A DNA stretch of 64,000 nt from a virus. This document shows, piece after piece, positions 33,805-41,331 of the stretch; positions within the stretch are counted from its first letter, which is position 1, and each line of letters opens with the position of its first letter. Location: IMG/VR virus record IMGVR_UViG_3300025096_000008, positions 1-64,000 of that record; one strand, given 5' to 3'. Below the pieces are notes generated by a model. It was not told the origin of the DNA and made no database searches. It saw nothing but the letters and a program-made list of their open reading frames with translations. Position numbers and translations under genes: made by a program.

Positions 33805-36800
33805 ATGGAAAGAAAAGAATCAACGATTCCGTTCGTAGGATTACATGCCCACAGTGTCGCCAGTGTGTTTGATGGTCTTGGATACCCGCAAGAACACATG
33901 GACTTTGCTTATGAGAACGGTATGGATGCCCTAGCTCTAACTGATCACGGCAATATGAACGGGCTGGCATATCAAGTGCTTCATGCTAAAAAGATGAAAG
34001 AACAAGGTAAAGACTTTAAGCCAATTTTTGGTGTTGAGGCATACTTTATTCCGTCCGTATCGGAATGGCGAGATGACTATGATCGAATCAAGAAAGAGCG
34101 AGCCGAGAGCAAAAAGCGGCAATCCAAGTTGAACGATGATGTATCCGGTGCGACTGTCGAAGATGAGGAAGAGACAAAGAAGGCTATCAAGAGCATCCTG
34201 AATAGGCGACGCCACTTGATTCTATTAGCCCAGAACCAAAAAGGGCTAAATAATATTTTTCAACTAATCAGCAAGAGCTACAAGGAAGAGAATTATTATC
34301 GCTTTCCTCGCCTAGATTTTGATATGCTACAGGAACACAACGAGGGGGTCATTGCTGCCTCCGCTTGCCTAGGTGGTGTATATGCCGGAGACTTCTGGGA
34401 GAACCGAGAGGAAGGCTCTGAGGCAGTCAGAGAGGCAATGAGAAAGACAACATCGAGGATGGTGGACATCTTCGGCGACAGATGGTATGCCGAGCTCCAA
34501 TGGAACAGAATTGATGAACAGCATCAGCTAAACAAACATATTATCGAGGTAGCAAAAGAGTTTGATGTGAGCCTAATTAGTACCGCTGATAGTCACTATC
34601 CAAGCCCCGATGTGTGGAAGCAGCGAGAGGTATACAAAAAGATCGGATGGCTAAAAAAAGGCGATGATGGCTCGGGAATCCCCGAGACAATCGACGAAAT
34701 GGATTACCAGCTTTATCCCAAGAATGGTGATGAAATGTGGGCATCTTACAAGGGGTACTCAAAGGATTGTGGATATGAATACAATGATAATCTGGTACGC
34801 GACTCTATTGCCGAGACATATAACATTGCCCATGAGAGAATATCTAGGTTTTTACCAGATAACCAGGTACGGCTTCCAAGTTTTGTGGTCCCCGAAGGTA
34901 AAACGCCAGCAGATACTCTCATTGAGTGTTCCACTGAGGGGCTCCGAGAAGCCGGTCTTGATAAGAAAGATGTTTATGTAAATCGCCTAAACGAAGAGCT
35001 TGAGGTAATCAACACTAACGAGTTCTCTCAATACTTTCTTACGATGAAAGCAATTGCAGATATCGCCTCATCCAAGCAGCTCGTAGGTCCAGCCCGTGGT
35101 AGTGCGGCAGGCTCTCTTGTCGCTTATGTTCTGGGTATAACCCAAGTGGATCCGATAAAGTATGATCTTCTGTTCGAGCGTTTTATGACGAGGAACCAGA
35201 AGGATGTAGGCTTTCCCGACATCGACTATGATGTTTCAGATCCTTTTGAACTGAAAGAGGCTCTGATAGAAGAGTGGGGCGACGATAAAGTTGTGCCCAT
35301 CTCAAACTGGAACACCCTTCAACTAAAATCTCTGATAAAAGACATCAGCAAGATGCAGGGCATTCCCTTCAAGGAAGTGAACTTAGTTACCAGTGTGATG
35401 ATGAGAGAGGCAACCCCTTTGGCTAAAAAGGCGAAGGGCATGACGGCAGGCATGTATATTCCAGGCTTCGAGGAAGTGAAAGAATACAGCCCTACATTAC
35501 AGGAGTTCTTTCGAAAGTATCCCGATGTAGAGACTAATGTTGATGTACTGTACGGTCAAGTGAGAAGCTGCTCTCGTCATGCTGGCGGAGTAGTTGTTGG
35601 AGACAATCTAGACCAGCATATGCCGATCATCAATAGTGGTGGTGTGAAACAGACTCCATGGAGCGAAGGGCAGAATGTCCGGCATCTAGAGCCCATGGGC
35701 TTCATTAAGTTTGATATCTTGGGACTAGCATCGCTTCGAATGATGGAGTCAGCAATCGTCCATGTTCTCAAGCGACACAAGGGTAATCCTGAACCCACTT
35801 TTGATGATGTGAAAGAATTCTACGACAAGAATCTTCACCCAACAGTTATCAACTTGGATGACCAGAATGTATACAAGAACATCTTCGGGAGAGGAAAATG
35901 GGCAGGCATCTTCCAGTTTACTGAAGACGGAGCCCAAAGGTTTTGTAAGCATGTCAAGCCAAACAACATCGTTGATCTCTCTGCTATCACGAGTATCTAT
36001 CGACCTGGACCTCTCTCCGCCAAAGTGGACAAGCATTACATCCAAGCAAAGAACAATCCTGATGAGATTGAATATGCTCACGAGATTGTCGAGGAAGTAA
36101 CCAAGGAGACTTACGGGTTTCTTATCTTCCAGGAGCAAATAGCATTGCTAGCCCATCGCCTTGGTCACGACATCAGTCTAGACGAAGGGAATATGCTTCG
36201 TAAGATTTTGACCAAGCGAGGCTCTGGGAAAGACAAACTCAAAGAGGATATCCACAATCGGTTCATCACGGGATGTTTAGAGAAAGACATGAGAGCAGAC
36301 AAGGCTCAAAGACTATGGGATACATTTGAGTTCTTCTCAGGGTATGGATTCAACAAGTCTCATGCCTTGAGCTACAGCATCCTATCGTTTCAGTGTGCTT
36401 GGCTGCTGAACTACTATCCTTCCGAGTGGATGGCAGCATTCCTAGACAAGGAGCCAGAAGCACGAAAAGAGAAGGCTATCAACATAGCACGAAGTATGGG
36501 ATTCGATATTGAGAAGCTCAATGTAAATACTAGCGGCTTCACTTGGGAAATCAACGAAGATGGCAACACACTAATCCAGCCGCTTTCGAGCATCAAGGGC
36601 TTGGGGAGTACAGCCATCAAAGAGATAATGACCCACCGACCATTCAATACGGTGGAGGATTTCCTCTTCAACGATAGGATGCTCTACTCAAAGGTAAACA
36701 AGAAGAGCATCGATGCACTTGCTCGTTCTCAGGCGATGAACGAACTTATTGACGATAGGTTTAGTGGGATGAGGCACTTCTGGATGGCGATAGCCAATGA

Positions 36801-37239
36801 TCGTCCGAGAAAAGAGAAGAATCTTGTAGAGAACATAGAGAAGTATGTTAGTGAAGGAGACTTCACCCCAGAGGAGAAGCTTGACTACCTTATCGACTTG
36901 ACTGGGTTATTCCCATTCGAGCTTGTTATGACCAAGGAAGTAGAGCGACGATTGGAAGAGGTTGCTGTCCCTCCCATCAGCGAGTATGATCCGGGGCTAG
37001 GAATTGTGTGGTTTATTCCCAGGAAAGTAGTGGAGAAAAAGACGAAGCACGGCAAGGATTGGTGGCTCATAGAAGCCATAGACAAGAACAGCACTGTGAC
37101 AGCAATAAAGTGCTGGGGAGTCAGGAAGGGCTCTGACAGTGTACAGCTAAACCGCCCCTACATGGCACGACTAGATCACGATCCGGTATGGGGATTTAGC
37201 ACAAGAAGCATCAGGCATTCTTTTAGAATGCTAGGGTAA
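33805..37239 (+). CDS. dnaE: DNA polymerase III alpha subunit (DnaE-type)
   Basis: 1144 residues, essentially the full length of bacterial DnaE (1160 in E. coli). PHP domain at the N-terminus: FVGLHAHSVASVFDGL, ALALTDHGNMNGL, KPIFGVEAYFI. Palm motifs: RGSAAGSLVAYVLGIT, catalytic pair in VGFPDIDYDVSD (~475), third site in RSCSRHAGGVVVG (~590), then GIFQFTEDGAQRF, IYRPGPL, EQIALLAHRLG, FNKSHALSYS. The C-terminus has the helix-hairpin-helix-like LIQPLSSIKGLGSTAIKEI and an OB-like end. It is probably the main replicase of this phage. T4-like phages normally use family-B gp43, which is not seen here. Confidence 0.95.
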   Translation: MERKESTIPFVGLHAHSVASVFDGLGYPQEHMDFAYENGMDALALTDHGNMNGLAYQVLHAKKMKEQGKDFKPIFGVEAYFIPSVSEWRDDYDRIKKERAESKKRQSKLNDDVSGATVEDEEETKKAIKSILNRRRHLILLAQNQKGLNNIFQLISKSYKEENYYRFPRLDFDMLQEHNEGVIAASACLGGVYAGDFWENREEGSEAVREAMRKTTSRMVDIFGDRWYAELQWNRIDEQHQLNKHIIEVAKEFDVSLISTADSHYPSPDVWKQREVYKKIGWLKKGDDGSGIPETIDEMDYQLYPKNGDEMWASYKGYSKDCGYEYNDNLVRDSIAETYNIAHERISRFLPDNQVRLPSFVVPEGKTPADTLIECSTEGLREAGLDKKDVYVNRLNEELEVINTNEFSQYFLTMKAIADIASSKQLVGPARGSAAGSLVAYVLGITQVDPIKYDLLFERFMTRNQKDVGFPDIDYDVSDPFELKEALIEEWGDDKVVPISNWNTLQLKSLIKDISKMQGIPFKEVNLVTSVMMREATPLAKKAKGMTAGMYIPGFEEVKEYSPTLQEFFRKYPDVETNVDVLYGQVRSCSRHAGGVVVGDNLDQHMPIINSGGVKQTPWSEGQNVRHLEPMGFIKFDILGLASLRMMESAIVHVLKRHKGNPEPTFDDVKEFYDKNLHPTVINLDDQNVYKNIFGRGKWAGIFQFTEDGAQRFCKHVKPNNIVDLSAITSIYRPGPLSAKVDKHYIQAKNNPDEIEYAHEIVEEVTKETYGFLIFQEQIALLAHRLGHDISLDEGNMLRKILTKRGSGKDKLKEDIHNRFITGCLEKDMRADKAQRLWDTFEFFSGYGFNKSHALSYSILSFQCAWLLNYYPSEWMAAFLDKEPEARKEKAINIARSMGFDIEKLNVNTSGFTWEINEDGNTLIQPLSSIKGLGSTAIKEIMTHRPFNTVEDFLFNDRMLYSKVNKKSIDALARSQAMNELIDDRFSGMRHFWMAIANDRPRKEKNLVENIEKYVSEGDFTPEEKLDYLIDLTGLFPFELVMTKEVERRLEEVAVPPISEYDPGLGIVWFIPRKVVEKKTKHGKDWWLIEAIDKNSTVTAIKCWGVRKGSDSVQLNRPYMARLDHDPVWGFSTRSIRHSFRMLG

Positions 37240-37299
37240 AAAAACATTAATATTGTTTCTCTCCCGTATTTTATACTTGAGAGATAAAAGGAGTAAATT

Positions 37300-37476
37300 A
37301 TGAAAAAAATTATAGTAGCAGGCATTTTGTCCTTGACAGGATGTATCGAAGATGATAGAGTAAGATGTACCGACTTGGACGGTGGATTGCCCGATGCTGG
37401 AGCCGCCAGCGACGCTGGTTGTGTAGATGAAGAAATCATCGCATTTCCAGATATGGTAGTCCACATGGAGCGATAG
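37300..37476 (+). CDS. Small lipoprotein
   Basis: 58 residues with AAGGAG before the ATG. The signal peptide MKKIIVAGILSLTGC has a lipobox with Cys15. The mature part is Asp/Ala/Gly-rich (GGLPDAGAASDAGCVDEE), a style common in lipoproteins of Myxococcota-like bacteria. It lies directly after dnaE and before small genes leading to dUTPase. Possible lysis (outer-membrane spanin) or superinfection role, not provable. Confidence 0.65.
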   Translation: MKKIIVAGILSLTGCIEDDRVRCTDLDGGLPDAGAASDAGCVDEEIIAFPDMVVHMER

Positions 37477-37486
37477 GAGAAAGAAA

Positions 37487-37660
37487 ATGATTAGAATGGA
37501 ATTAGTAAGCGACCCGAACAACTATGAGGATAAATTTGTCCGGGTAGAAGTTGATAATGAAGTTTCCGTATACCGACAGATCGAGTTTGAGCTTGATGTC
37601 GAAGGCAGCAAGAAGATTGTCGTGCCTCGCCAAACACCCTTCTATCAAGTAAAGGATTAG
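37487..37660 (+). CDS. Small protein of unknown function
   Basis: 57 residues: MIRMELVSDPNNYEDKFVRV, then VDNEVSVYRQIEFEL and a C-terminal VVPRQTPFYQVKD. Starts 10 bases after the lipoprotein stop with GGAGAAAG, ends 8 bases before dUTPase. Predicted beta-rich and soluble. Confidence 0.6.
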   Translation: MIRMELVSDPNNYEDKFVRVEVDNEVSVYRQIEFELDVEGSKKIVVPRQTPFYQVKD

Positions 37661-37668
37661 GGGAAAAA

Positions 37669-38199
37669 ATGATACTAGAATATGTAAGAGTAAGAGAAGA
37701 TGCTTTGCCCCCCGAACGGGCAAACCCGAGTGATGCAGGGCTCGATTTGTTTTTCAATCCAGAAAACAAAGAGTCGATTTCAATCGAGCCCGGTCAAAGC
37801 AAGCTGTTTCAGACAGGCTACAAGTTTGGTATTCCTCACGGATACTGCTTGGAGGTGAAGAACCGCTCTGGCAATGCTTCCAAGAAGAATCTGCTGGTCG
37901 GAGCCTGTGTTATCGACCCAGGCTACGATGGCGAAGTCTTTGTCAACCTACACAATGTTGGCACAGAACAGAGGCAAATCAGCCCAGGTGATAAAATTGC
38001 CCAGGTGGTGATGTATCCGATTGTCCACTTCAAGGCATTCGAGAAGCATGACCAAGATTTGTATAACTACTATCCAATAGCGATGAGTGATCGTAAGGAT
38101 GGCGCACTTGGGAGCACCGACAACAAGAAGCAGGATCTGCTTTCGAAGCTTCCTGTGTATGCTGATATGTGCTTCGACTTCGAAGGGGAGCGGTCTTGA
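37669..38199 (+). CDS. dut: dUTP pyrophosphatase (dUTPase)
   Basis: 176 residues. All five trimeric dUTPase motifs are visible: motif 1 NPSDAGLDLFF, motif 2 KNRSGNASKK, motif 3 GACVIDPGYDGEVFVN, motif 4 GDKIAQVVMYP, motif 5 DGALGSTD. It hydrolyses dUTP to dUMP, keeping uracil out of DNA. The C-terminus extends ~30 residues past motif 5. Coupled (TTGA overlap) to a small membrane-protein gene. Confidence 0.94.
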   Translation: MILEYVRVREDALPPERANPSDAGLDLFFNPENKESISIEPGQSKLFQTGYKFGIPHGYCLEVKNRSGNASKKNLLVGACVIDPGYDGEVFVNLHNVGTEQRQISPGDKIAQVVMYPIVHFKAFEKHDQDLYNYYPIAMSDRKDGALGSTDNKKQDLLSKLPVYADMCFDFEGERS

Positions 38200-38345
38200 G
38201 CGACAAAAAACATTATGATGGCATCTTTTTGATAATAATAGCATCATTAGCAGGCTTCATTATCACAGCCCTCCTTTTTTCAGCTTTCACGGCTCCAATG
38301 GGGCTTGAGCGAATGTGTGAGGAGTTCAATGATGCCGGAGAATGA
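38196..38345 (+). CDS. Small single-span membrane protein
   Basis: 49 residues with a TTG start overlapping the dUTPase stop, ribosome site GGGGAG. One hydrophobic helix (FLIIIASLAGFIITALLF) after a short charged N-terminus, then an acidic tail containing MCEEFNDAGE. Its 3' end overlaps the next small membrane gene in another frame. Confidence 0.55.
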   Translation: MSDKKHYDGIFLIIIASLAGFIITALLFSAFTAPMGLERMCEEFNDAGE

Positions 38346-38448
38346 TTGGCTGGGAGTAGACTTTCTACTCTTAGCAGCGGAGACACTGATGCCCTGGGCA
38401 TTTGTTGGAATCTTCATATGGACTATAGCCAAATATTATAGAAAATAA
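38329..38448 (+). CDS. Very small membrane protein overlapping the previous gene
   Basis: 39 residues starting MMPENDWLGVD, with one hydrophobic span (FLLLAAETLMPWAFVGIFIWTIA) and a basic end KYYRK. GAGG lies 7 bases before ATG 38329. Overlapping pairs of small membrane proteins are common in phage lysis or exclusion modules, but no specific role is supported. Confidence 0.5.
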   Translation: MMPENDWLGVDFLLLAAETLMPWAFVGIFIWTIAKYYRK

Positions 38449-38472
38449 TAGTCACAAGAAAAGGGATAGAAA

Positions 38473-38952
38473 ATGGATAAGAATACAAAAAAGGTTATGT
38501 TTAGCAGTAAAGATATGAGTTGGGAAACTCCTCAAAAGTTGTTCGATAAGCTAGACGAGGAGTTCAGCTTTGATTTGGATCCCTGTGCCTCCAACGACAA
38601 TGCTAAATGTAAGAACTTCTTTACGGAGGACGACGACGGACTAGCACAGTCTTGGGGACCGAACAAGTCAATATTTGTCAACCCACCATATGGCAAGGCG
38701 ATAAAGAGCTGGGTAAAAAAGGCTTACGACGAGAGTCGAAAAGAAAAAACTACTGTCGTAATGCTAATACCTTCTCGAACTGATACATCGTATTGGCACG
38801 AGTATTGTATGAAAGCCGCCGAGATCTACTTCATAAAAGGGCGAATCAAATTTAGCGATAGCAGTATGTCAGCCCCATTTCCGTCTGCAGTTGTTGTTTT
38901 TCGGGACCACTGGAAGCAACAAAACCCGCTGATGGGAGCGATCACCAGGTAA
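38473..38952 (+). CDS. dam: Phage-type DNA N6-adenine methyltransferase
   Basis: 159 residues. Matches the compact phage Dam family: SWETPQKLFDKLDEEFSFDLDPCA (AdoMet-binding region), the catalytic NPPYG in SIFVNPPYGKAIKSW (~77), and MLIPSRTDTSYWHEYC, IYFIKGRIKF, FPSAVVVF. It methylates adenine in DNA, probably protecting phage DNA or altering regulation. No partner restriction enzyme is adjacent. GATC is frequent in the early promoter spacers, so a GATC specificity would be notable but is unproven. Confidence 0.9.
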   Translation: MDKNTKKVMFSSKDMSWETPQKLFDKLDEEFSFDLDPCASNDNAKCKNFFTEDDDGLAQSWGPNKSIFVNPPYGKAIKSWVKKAYDESRKEKTTVVMLIPSRTDTSYWHEYCMKAAEIYFIKGRIKFSDSSMSAPFPSAVVVFRDHWKQQNPLMGAITR

Positions 38953-38955
38953 AAA

Positions 38956-38965
38956 TACTACTTAT
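38956..38965 (+). promoter_or_regulatory. TACTACTTAT box at the start of a lipoprotein gene
   Basis: Ends two bases before the ATG at 38968, with no ribosome site between. A transcript from here would be leaderless or begin inside the gene. Confidence 0.35.
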
Positions 38966-38967
38966 TT

Positions 38968-39648
38968 ATGGTGTCTAGAGTTTTTACCCTCCCCATCGTG
39001 TTATTAGCAGCCATATTTTTCCTGGGTGCTGGGTGTGTATCTCTTGGCGAAGATGTTAAAGTTCGACCTGCTTCCTGTGAGGAAAAGAGCGAGATAACGA
39101 GGATACCAGGATGGGATATGTCCTATCAGATAGAACCATCCTGTAGCCTCCCGGATCCAGCCGACACATCGCTAGCATTACATGTTTTCTACATGGAGTG
39201 GTATAAAAGATTCGGAGATAAGTCGAACATCGTGCTCAAGAACTTGAACAGGATGACTATTGAGTGGCGACTAGAAAAGATGGTATTCAACAATGGCTAC
39301 CGGATGGACGGCACTTTCATAGAGCAAGGGACAGCAATTGGACTTACATTAGATAAAGATTATGTCGTTGTTTATTTAGGTCCAGGAGAAAAAGTACCAG
39401 ACACATCTCTGATTCACGAACTTGTCCATGCCTCGATAAGGGTTCTCTCTCCAGATAATCGAGGAGACCCAGACCACGAAGGTGGCATATACCCTGGATG
39501 GACAGAAAACCATACACGACTCATAAAAGAAGCAAACGAAATTTTAAAATTGATGGATTTAAGAAATGCCGAAAAAGATAAAAAAGACTACGAAGTCTTC
39601 CAAACGAGCGAAAAAAGACCTACAACAAAAAATGAACATGTTCGATAG
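38968..39648 (+). CDS. Lipoprotein zinc metalloprotease-like protein
   Basis: 226 residues. Signal peptide MVSRVFTLPIVLLAAIFFLGAGC with lipobox Cys23. The gluzincin/metzincin-type motif is TSLIHELVHASIRVL (HExxH at ~150-154), with DHEGG and WTENHTRLIKE downstream able to give the third ligand. It would be anchored in the host outer or inner membrane and could act on envelope proteins during lysis or adsorption. Its 3' end overlaps the next gene by 83 bases. Confidence 0.75.
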   Translation: MVSRVFTLPIVLLAAIFFLGAGCVSLGEDVKVRPASCEEKSEITRIPGWDMSYQIEPSCSLPDPADTSLALHVFYMEWYKRFGDKSNIVLKNLNRMTIEWRLEKMVFNNGYRMDGTFIEQGTAIGLTLDKDYVVVYLGPGEKVPDTSLIHELVHASIRVLSPDNRGDPDHEGGIYPGWTENHTRLIKEANEILKLMDLRNAEKDKKDYEVFQTSEKRPTTKNEHVR

Positions 39649-39823
39649 ATTACCAGACGAGTGTAGTGCTTGTTTGAAATCGTTCGACAAAAAAGACAAG
39701 GAGATGGTGAAGTCCTGGCATGTAGTGGTAAAGAATGACGAGAATGTGGTCAGGCTTTATTGTACAAGTTGCTGGAAGGCAGCCACCTCGGTTGTTGAAG
39801 ATTTCGAATCGGGCATAAAGTGA
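39566..39823 (+). CDS. Zinc-ribbon-like small protein
   Basis: 85 residues: basic start (MPKKIKKTTKSSKRAKKDLQ), MNMFDRLPDECSACLKSFDK, then SWHVVVKNDENVVRLYCTSCWK. Two CxxC pairs 30 residues apart form a probable zinc ribbon. Starts inside the lipoprotein gene (83-base overlap) and ends coupled to the next gene. I recall similar proteins in marine T4-like phages without known function. Location with a sigma-like gene suggests a transcription role. Confidence 0.7.
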   Translation: MPKKIKKTTKSSKRAKKDLQQKMNMFDRLPDECSACLKSFDKKDKEMVKSWHVVVKNDENVVRLYCTSCWKAATSVVEDFESGIK

Positions 39824-40122
39824 TCATCGGGTTCGAGGACGAAGACACCACTTATGCTAAGCTACTTACCAAGCTTAAGCATGAGGGCATCACAAAGAGA
39901 CAGTTTTTCAGAGGAGTTGTATCTTCTTTCCTGGAAGATGACCCGAAGTTTGCCGACTACATAATAGAGTTCAAAAAAAAGAAGCATCTTTTTGTAAAAA
40001 GTAAGCAGAAAATACTTGACAAAGAGAAACAAATATCCGATAATACAAAGAGAAAGTTTAGACTATCAGAAGATGAGATAGAAGGCTTGTTCGACATGTT
40101 TGAAGAGGAAATGGACATATGA
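39820..40122 (+). CDS. Small charged protein, candidate late-transcription coactivator
   Basis: 100 residues with GTG start overlapping the previous stop. Helical and basic in the middle (EFKKKKHLFVKSKQKILDKEK), with an acidic C-terminus LSEDEIEGLFDMFEEEMDI. That hydrophobic/acidic end resembles sliding-clamp-binding tails (compare the C-termini of T4 gp33 and gp55), which is inference. Coupled by ATGA to the sigma region-4-like gene. Confidence 0.6.
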   Translation: MIIGFEDEDTTYAKLLTKLKHEGITKRQFFRGVVSSFLEDDPKFADYIIEFKKKKHLFVKSKQKILDKEKQISDNTKRKFRLSEDEIEGLFDMFEEEMDI

Positions 40123-40355
40123 AGGACTGCGCTAAGAAATGCTACACATCGGGCGACATGTGTCTGAAAGAGGATTGTAGGCTGTGGATAGAGCACAAAG
40201 AGGATAACAACTGTGTAGCGATATCCATAGAGAAGAACGGAGAAATGACTCTCCACCAGATTTCTGAAAGGCTGGGAGTTAGTTATGTGAGAGTGAAGCA
40301 AATACAAGATAAGGCACTAAACAAGCTTAATAAAAGATTGCTTGTTATAGAGTGA
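40119..40355 (+). CDS. Sigma factor region 4-like mini-protein with Cys-rich head
   Basis: 78 residues. Residues ~44-75, MTLHQISERLGVSYVRVKQI then QDKALNKLNKR, match the helix-turn-helix of sigma70 region 4 (LTLxEIxxxLGVSxxRVxQIxxxALxKLR). The first 30 residues carry CAKKCYTSGDMCLKEDCRLW, a Cys cluster that could bind zinc or an iron-sulphur centre. There is no region 2, so it cannot be a complete sigma factor. It could pair with a separate region-2 protein, replace host region 4, or contact the -35 element. Confidence 0.75.
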   Translation: MKDCAKKCYTSGDMCLKEDCRLWIEHKEDNNCVAISIEKNGEMTLHQISERLGVSYVRVKQIQDKALNKLNKRLLVIE

Positions 40356-40381
40356 TAAAAAGGGATTTTTGCCTTTCTGAA

Positions 40382-40391
40382 CACTATTTAT
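40382..40391 (+). promoter_or_regulatory. Candidate late promoter (CACTATTTAT)
   Basis: Variant box 62 bases before the acidic prohead-like gene. Confidence 0.5.
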
Positions 40392-40453
40392 AGATGATTT
40401 AAAGTTTCTTTATCGCCACAAAGGCGAATTAATATTCATAGGGAGAGAGAGTT

Positions 40454-41008
40454 ATGTCTAAGAAAACGTTGCTAGAAGAAGGTTCAGTCCGTCATTTTAT
40501 GAAACTGGCTAGCCTACAACCACTAGCTGAAGAGTTCGTATCGGATTTGTACAAGGAAGAAGTAGTCGAAGAGGCTGCTGACGAAACAGAGGAAGTCGCC
40601 GAAGCAGTTGAAGCTGATACGGCAGAAGTTGTTGACGAAGATGTGACCGAAGAAGTCGTTAGTGAAGAAGAGCCAGCCCCTGAGATGGACATGGAAGCAG
40701 AAGAGCCAGCCCCTGAGATGGACATGGAAGCAGAAGAGCTCTCCATCACTCCAGAAGAGGCTGAAATTCTTGTGAAGCTCGGGCAAAAGATTGCTGCCGC
40801 CGGCACCGAAGAGGCTCCTGCCGAAGACGAGATGGAAATGGATTCCGAGCTAGAGGCACCCGCTGACGACATGGGCGGAGAAGAGATGGAAATGGCTTCC
40901 GAGGAAGAGGAAGAAGCTCCTGCCATGAGAGATATGTATGAGAACCTAGATGACTTGGTAGCCGAGGTTAGCAAGCGAGTAAAAGAACGACTAGCCGCTA
41001 AACAATAA
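40454..41008 (+). CDS. Acidic prohead-core-like protein
   Basis: 184 residues. N-terminus MSKKTLLEEGSVRHFMKLASLQPLAEEF with an LLEE site of the gp21 type. Residues 35-160 are almost only Glu, Ala, Asp, Met and Pro, including two copies of EEPAPEMDMEA. A short basic helix ends it (LVAEVSKRVKERLAAK). Composition and the late-type box suggest an internal head or prohead core protein (compare T4 gp67/68), but only by analogy. A terminator follows. Confidence 0.6.
   Translation: MSKKTLLEEGSVRHFMKLASLQPLAEEFVSDLYKEEVVEEAADETEEVAEAVEADTAEVVDEDVTEEVVSEEEPAPEMDMEAEEPAPEMDMEAEELSITPEEAEILVKLGQKIAAAGTEEAPAEDEMEMDSELEAPADDMGGEEMEMASEEEEEAPAMRDMYENLDDLVAEVSKRVKERLAAKQ
40667..40732 (+). repeat. Perfect 33-bp tandem duplication
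   Basis: Two identical 33-base copies (40667-40699, 40700-40732) encode EEPAPEMDMEA twice. Identity at third positions shows a recent event. Confidence 0.95.
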
Positions 41009-41035
41009 GCTATACATCTAGAAGAAGATGGAAAA

Positions 41036-41070
41036 AACCACCTGCATCCCTTTGAGCAGGTGGTTTTTTT
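41036..41070 (+). terminator. Terminator after the acidic protein gene
   Basis: Perfect 10-bp stem AACCACCTGC / GCAGGTGGTT with a 10-base loop and T-run. Confidence 0.93.
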
Positions 41071-41072
41071 GC

Positions 41073-41101
41073 TTGACAAGCTTGAAAAGAAGTTTTATAA
41101 T
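41073..41101 (+). promoter_or_regulatory. Consensus sigma70 promoter
   Basis: TTGACA (41073-41078), 17 bases, TATAAT (41096-41101), starting two bases after the terminator. It serves the 41143 and 41328 genes. Confidence 0.92.
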
Positions 41102-41108
41102 CTTTCTG

Positions 41109-41118
41109 AACTATTTAT
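41109..41118 (+). promoter_or_regulatory. AACTATTTAT box just 3' of a sigma70 promoter
   Basis: The late-type box sits 7 bases after the TATAAT, so this leader has both signal types. Genes 41143-42602 may be expressed in both phases. Confidence 0.5.
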
Positions 41119-41142
41119 TTTGAATATGGGAAGTTATTTATC

Positions 41143-41331
41143 ATGGTCGAGTTTTCTAGAAAGTTATGGTACAAGACAGTGCTACACACCCTACAGAAGA
41201 AATATGATCGGCAGTGGAACAGATGTCTTAAACTGAGAGGCTCCGGTCAGATCGGCAAGATGGCAACTGAATTTTTGAAAAGCGAGGAAATACGGACCAG
41301 AATTGAGTCCGAAAGGAAGAAGATGAAATGA
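41143..41331 (+). CDS. Small basic protein of unknown function
   Basis: 62 residues, Lys/Arg-rich (MVEFSRKLWYKTVLHTLQKK, ending RIESERKKMK), helical. Overlaps the following nuclease-like gene by 4 bases, indicating coupling. Confidence 0.65.
   Translation: MVEFSRKLWYKTVLHTLQKKYDRQWNRCLKLRGSGQIGKMATEFLKSEEIRTRIESERKKMK

Noticed and set aside
37254-37280. TTGTTT/TATACT and a TCTCTC...GAGAGA arm pair before the small lipoprotein
   Set aside because: Spacer only ~13 bases and stem weak with no T-run; neither promoter nor terminator is convincing.
40492-41079. Minus-strand 195-codon frame opposite the acidic head protein
   Set aside because: Same Ser-rich shadow effect, and it crosses a terminator and a promoter of the + strand.
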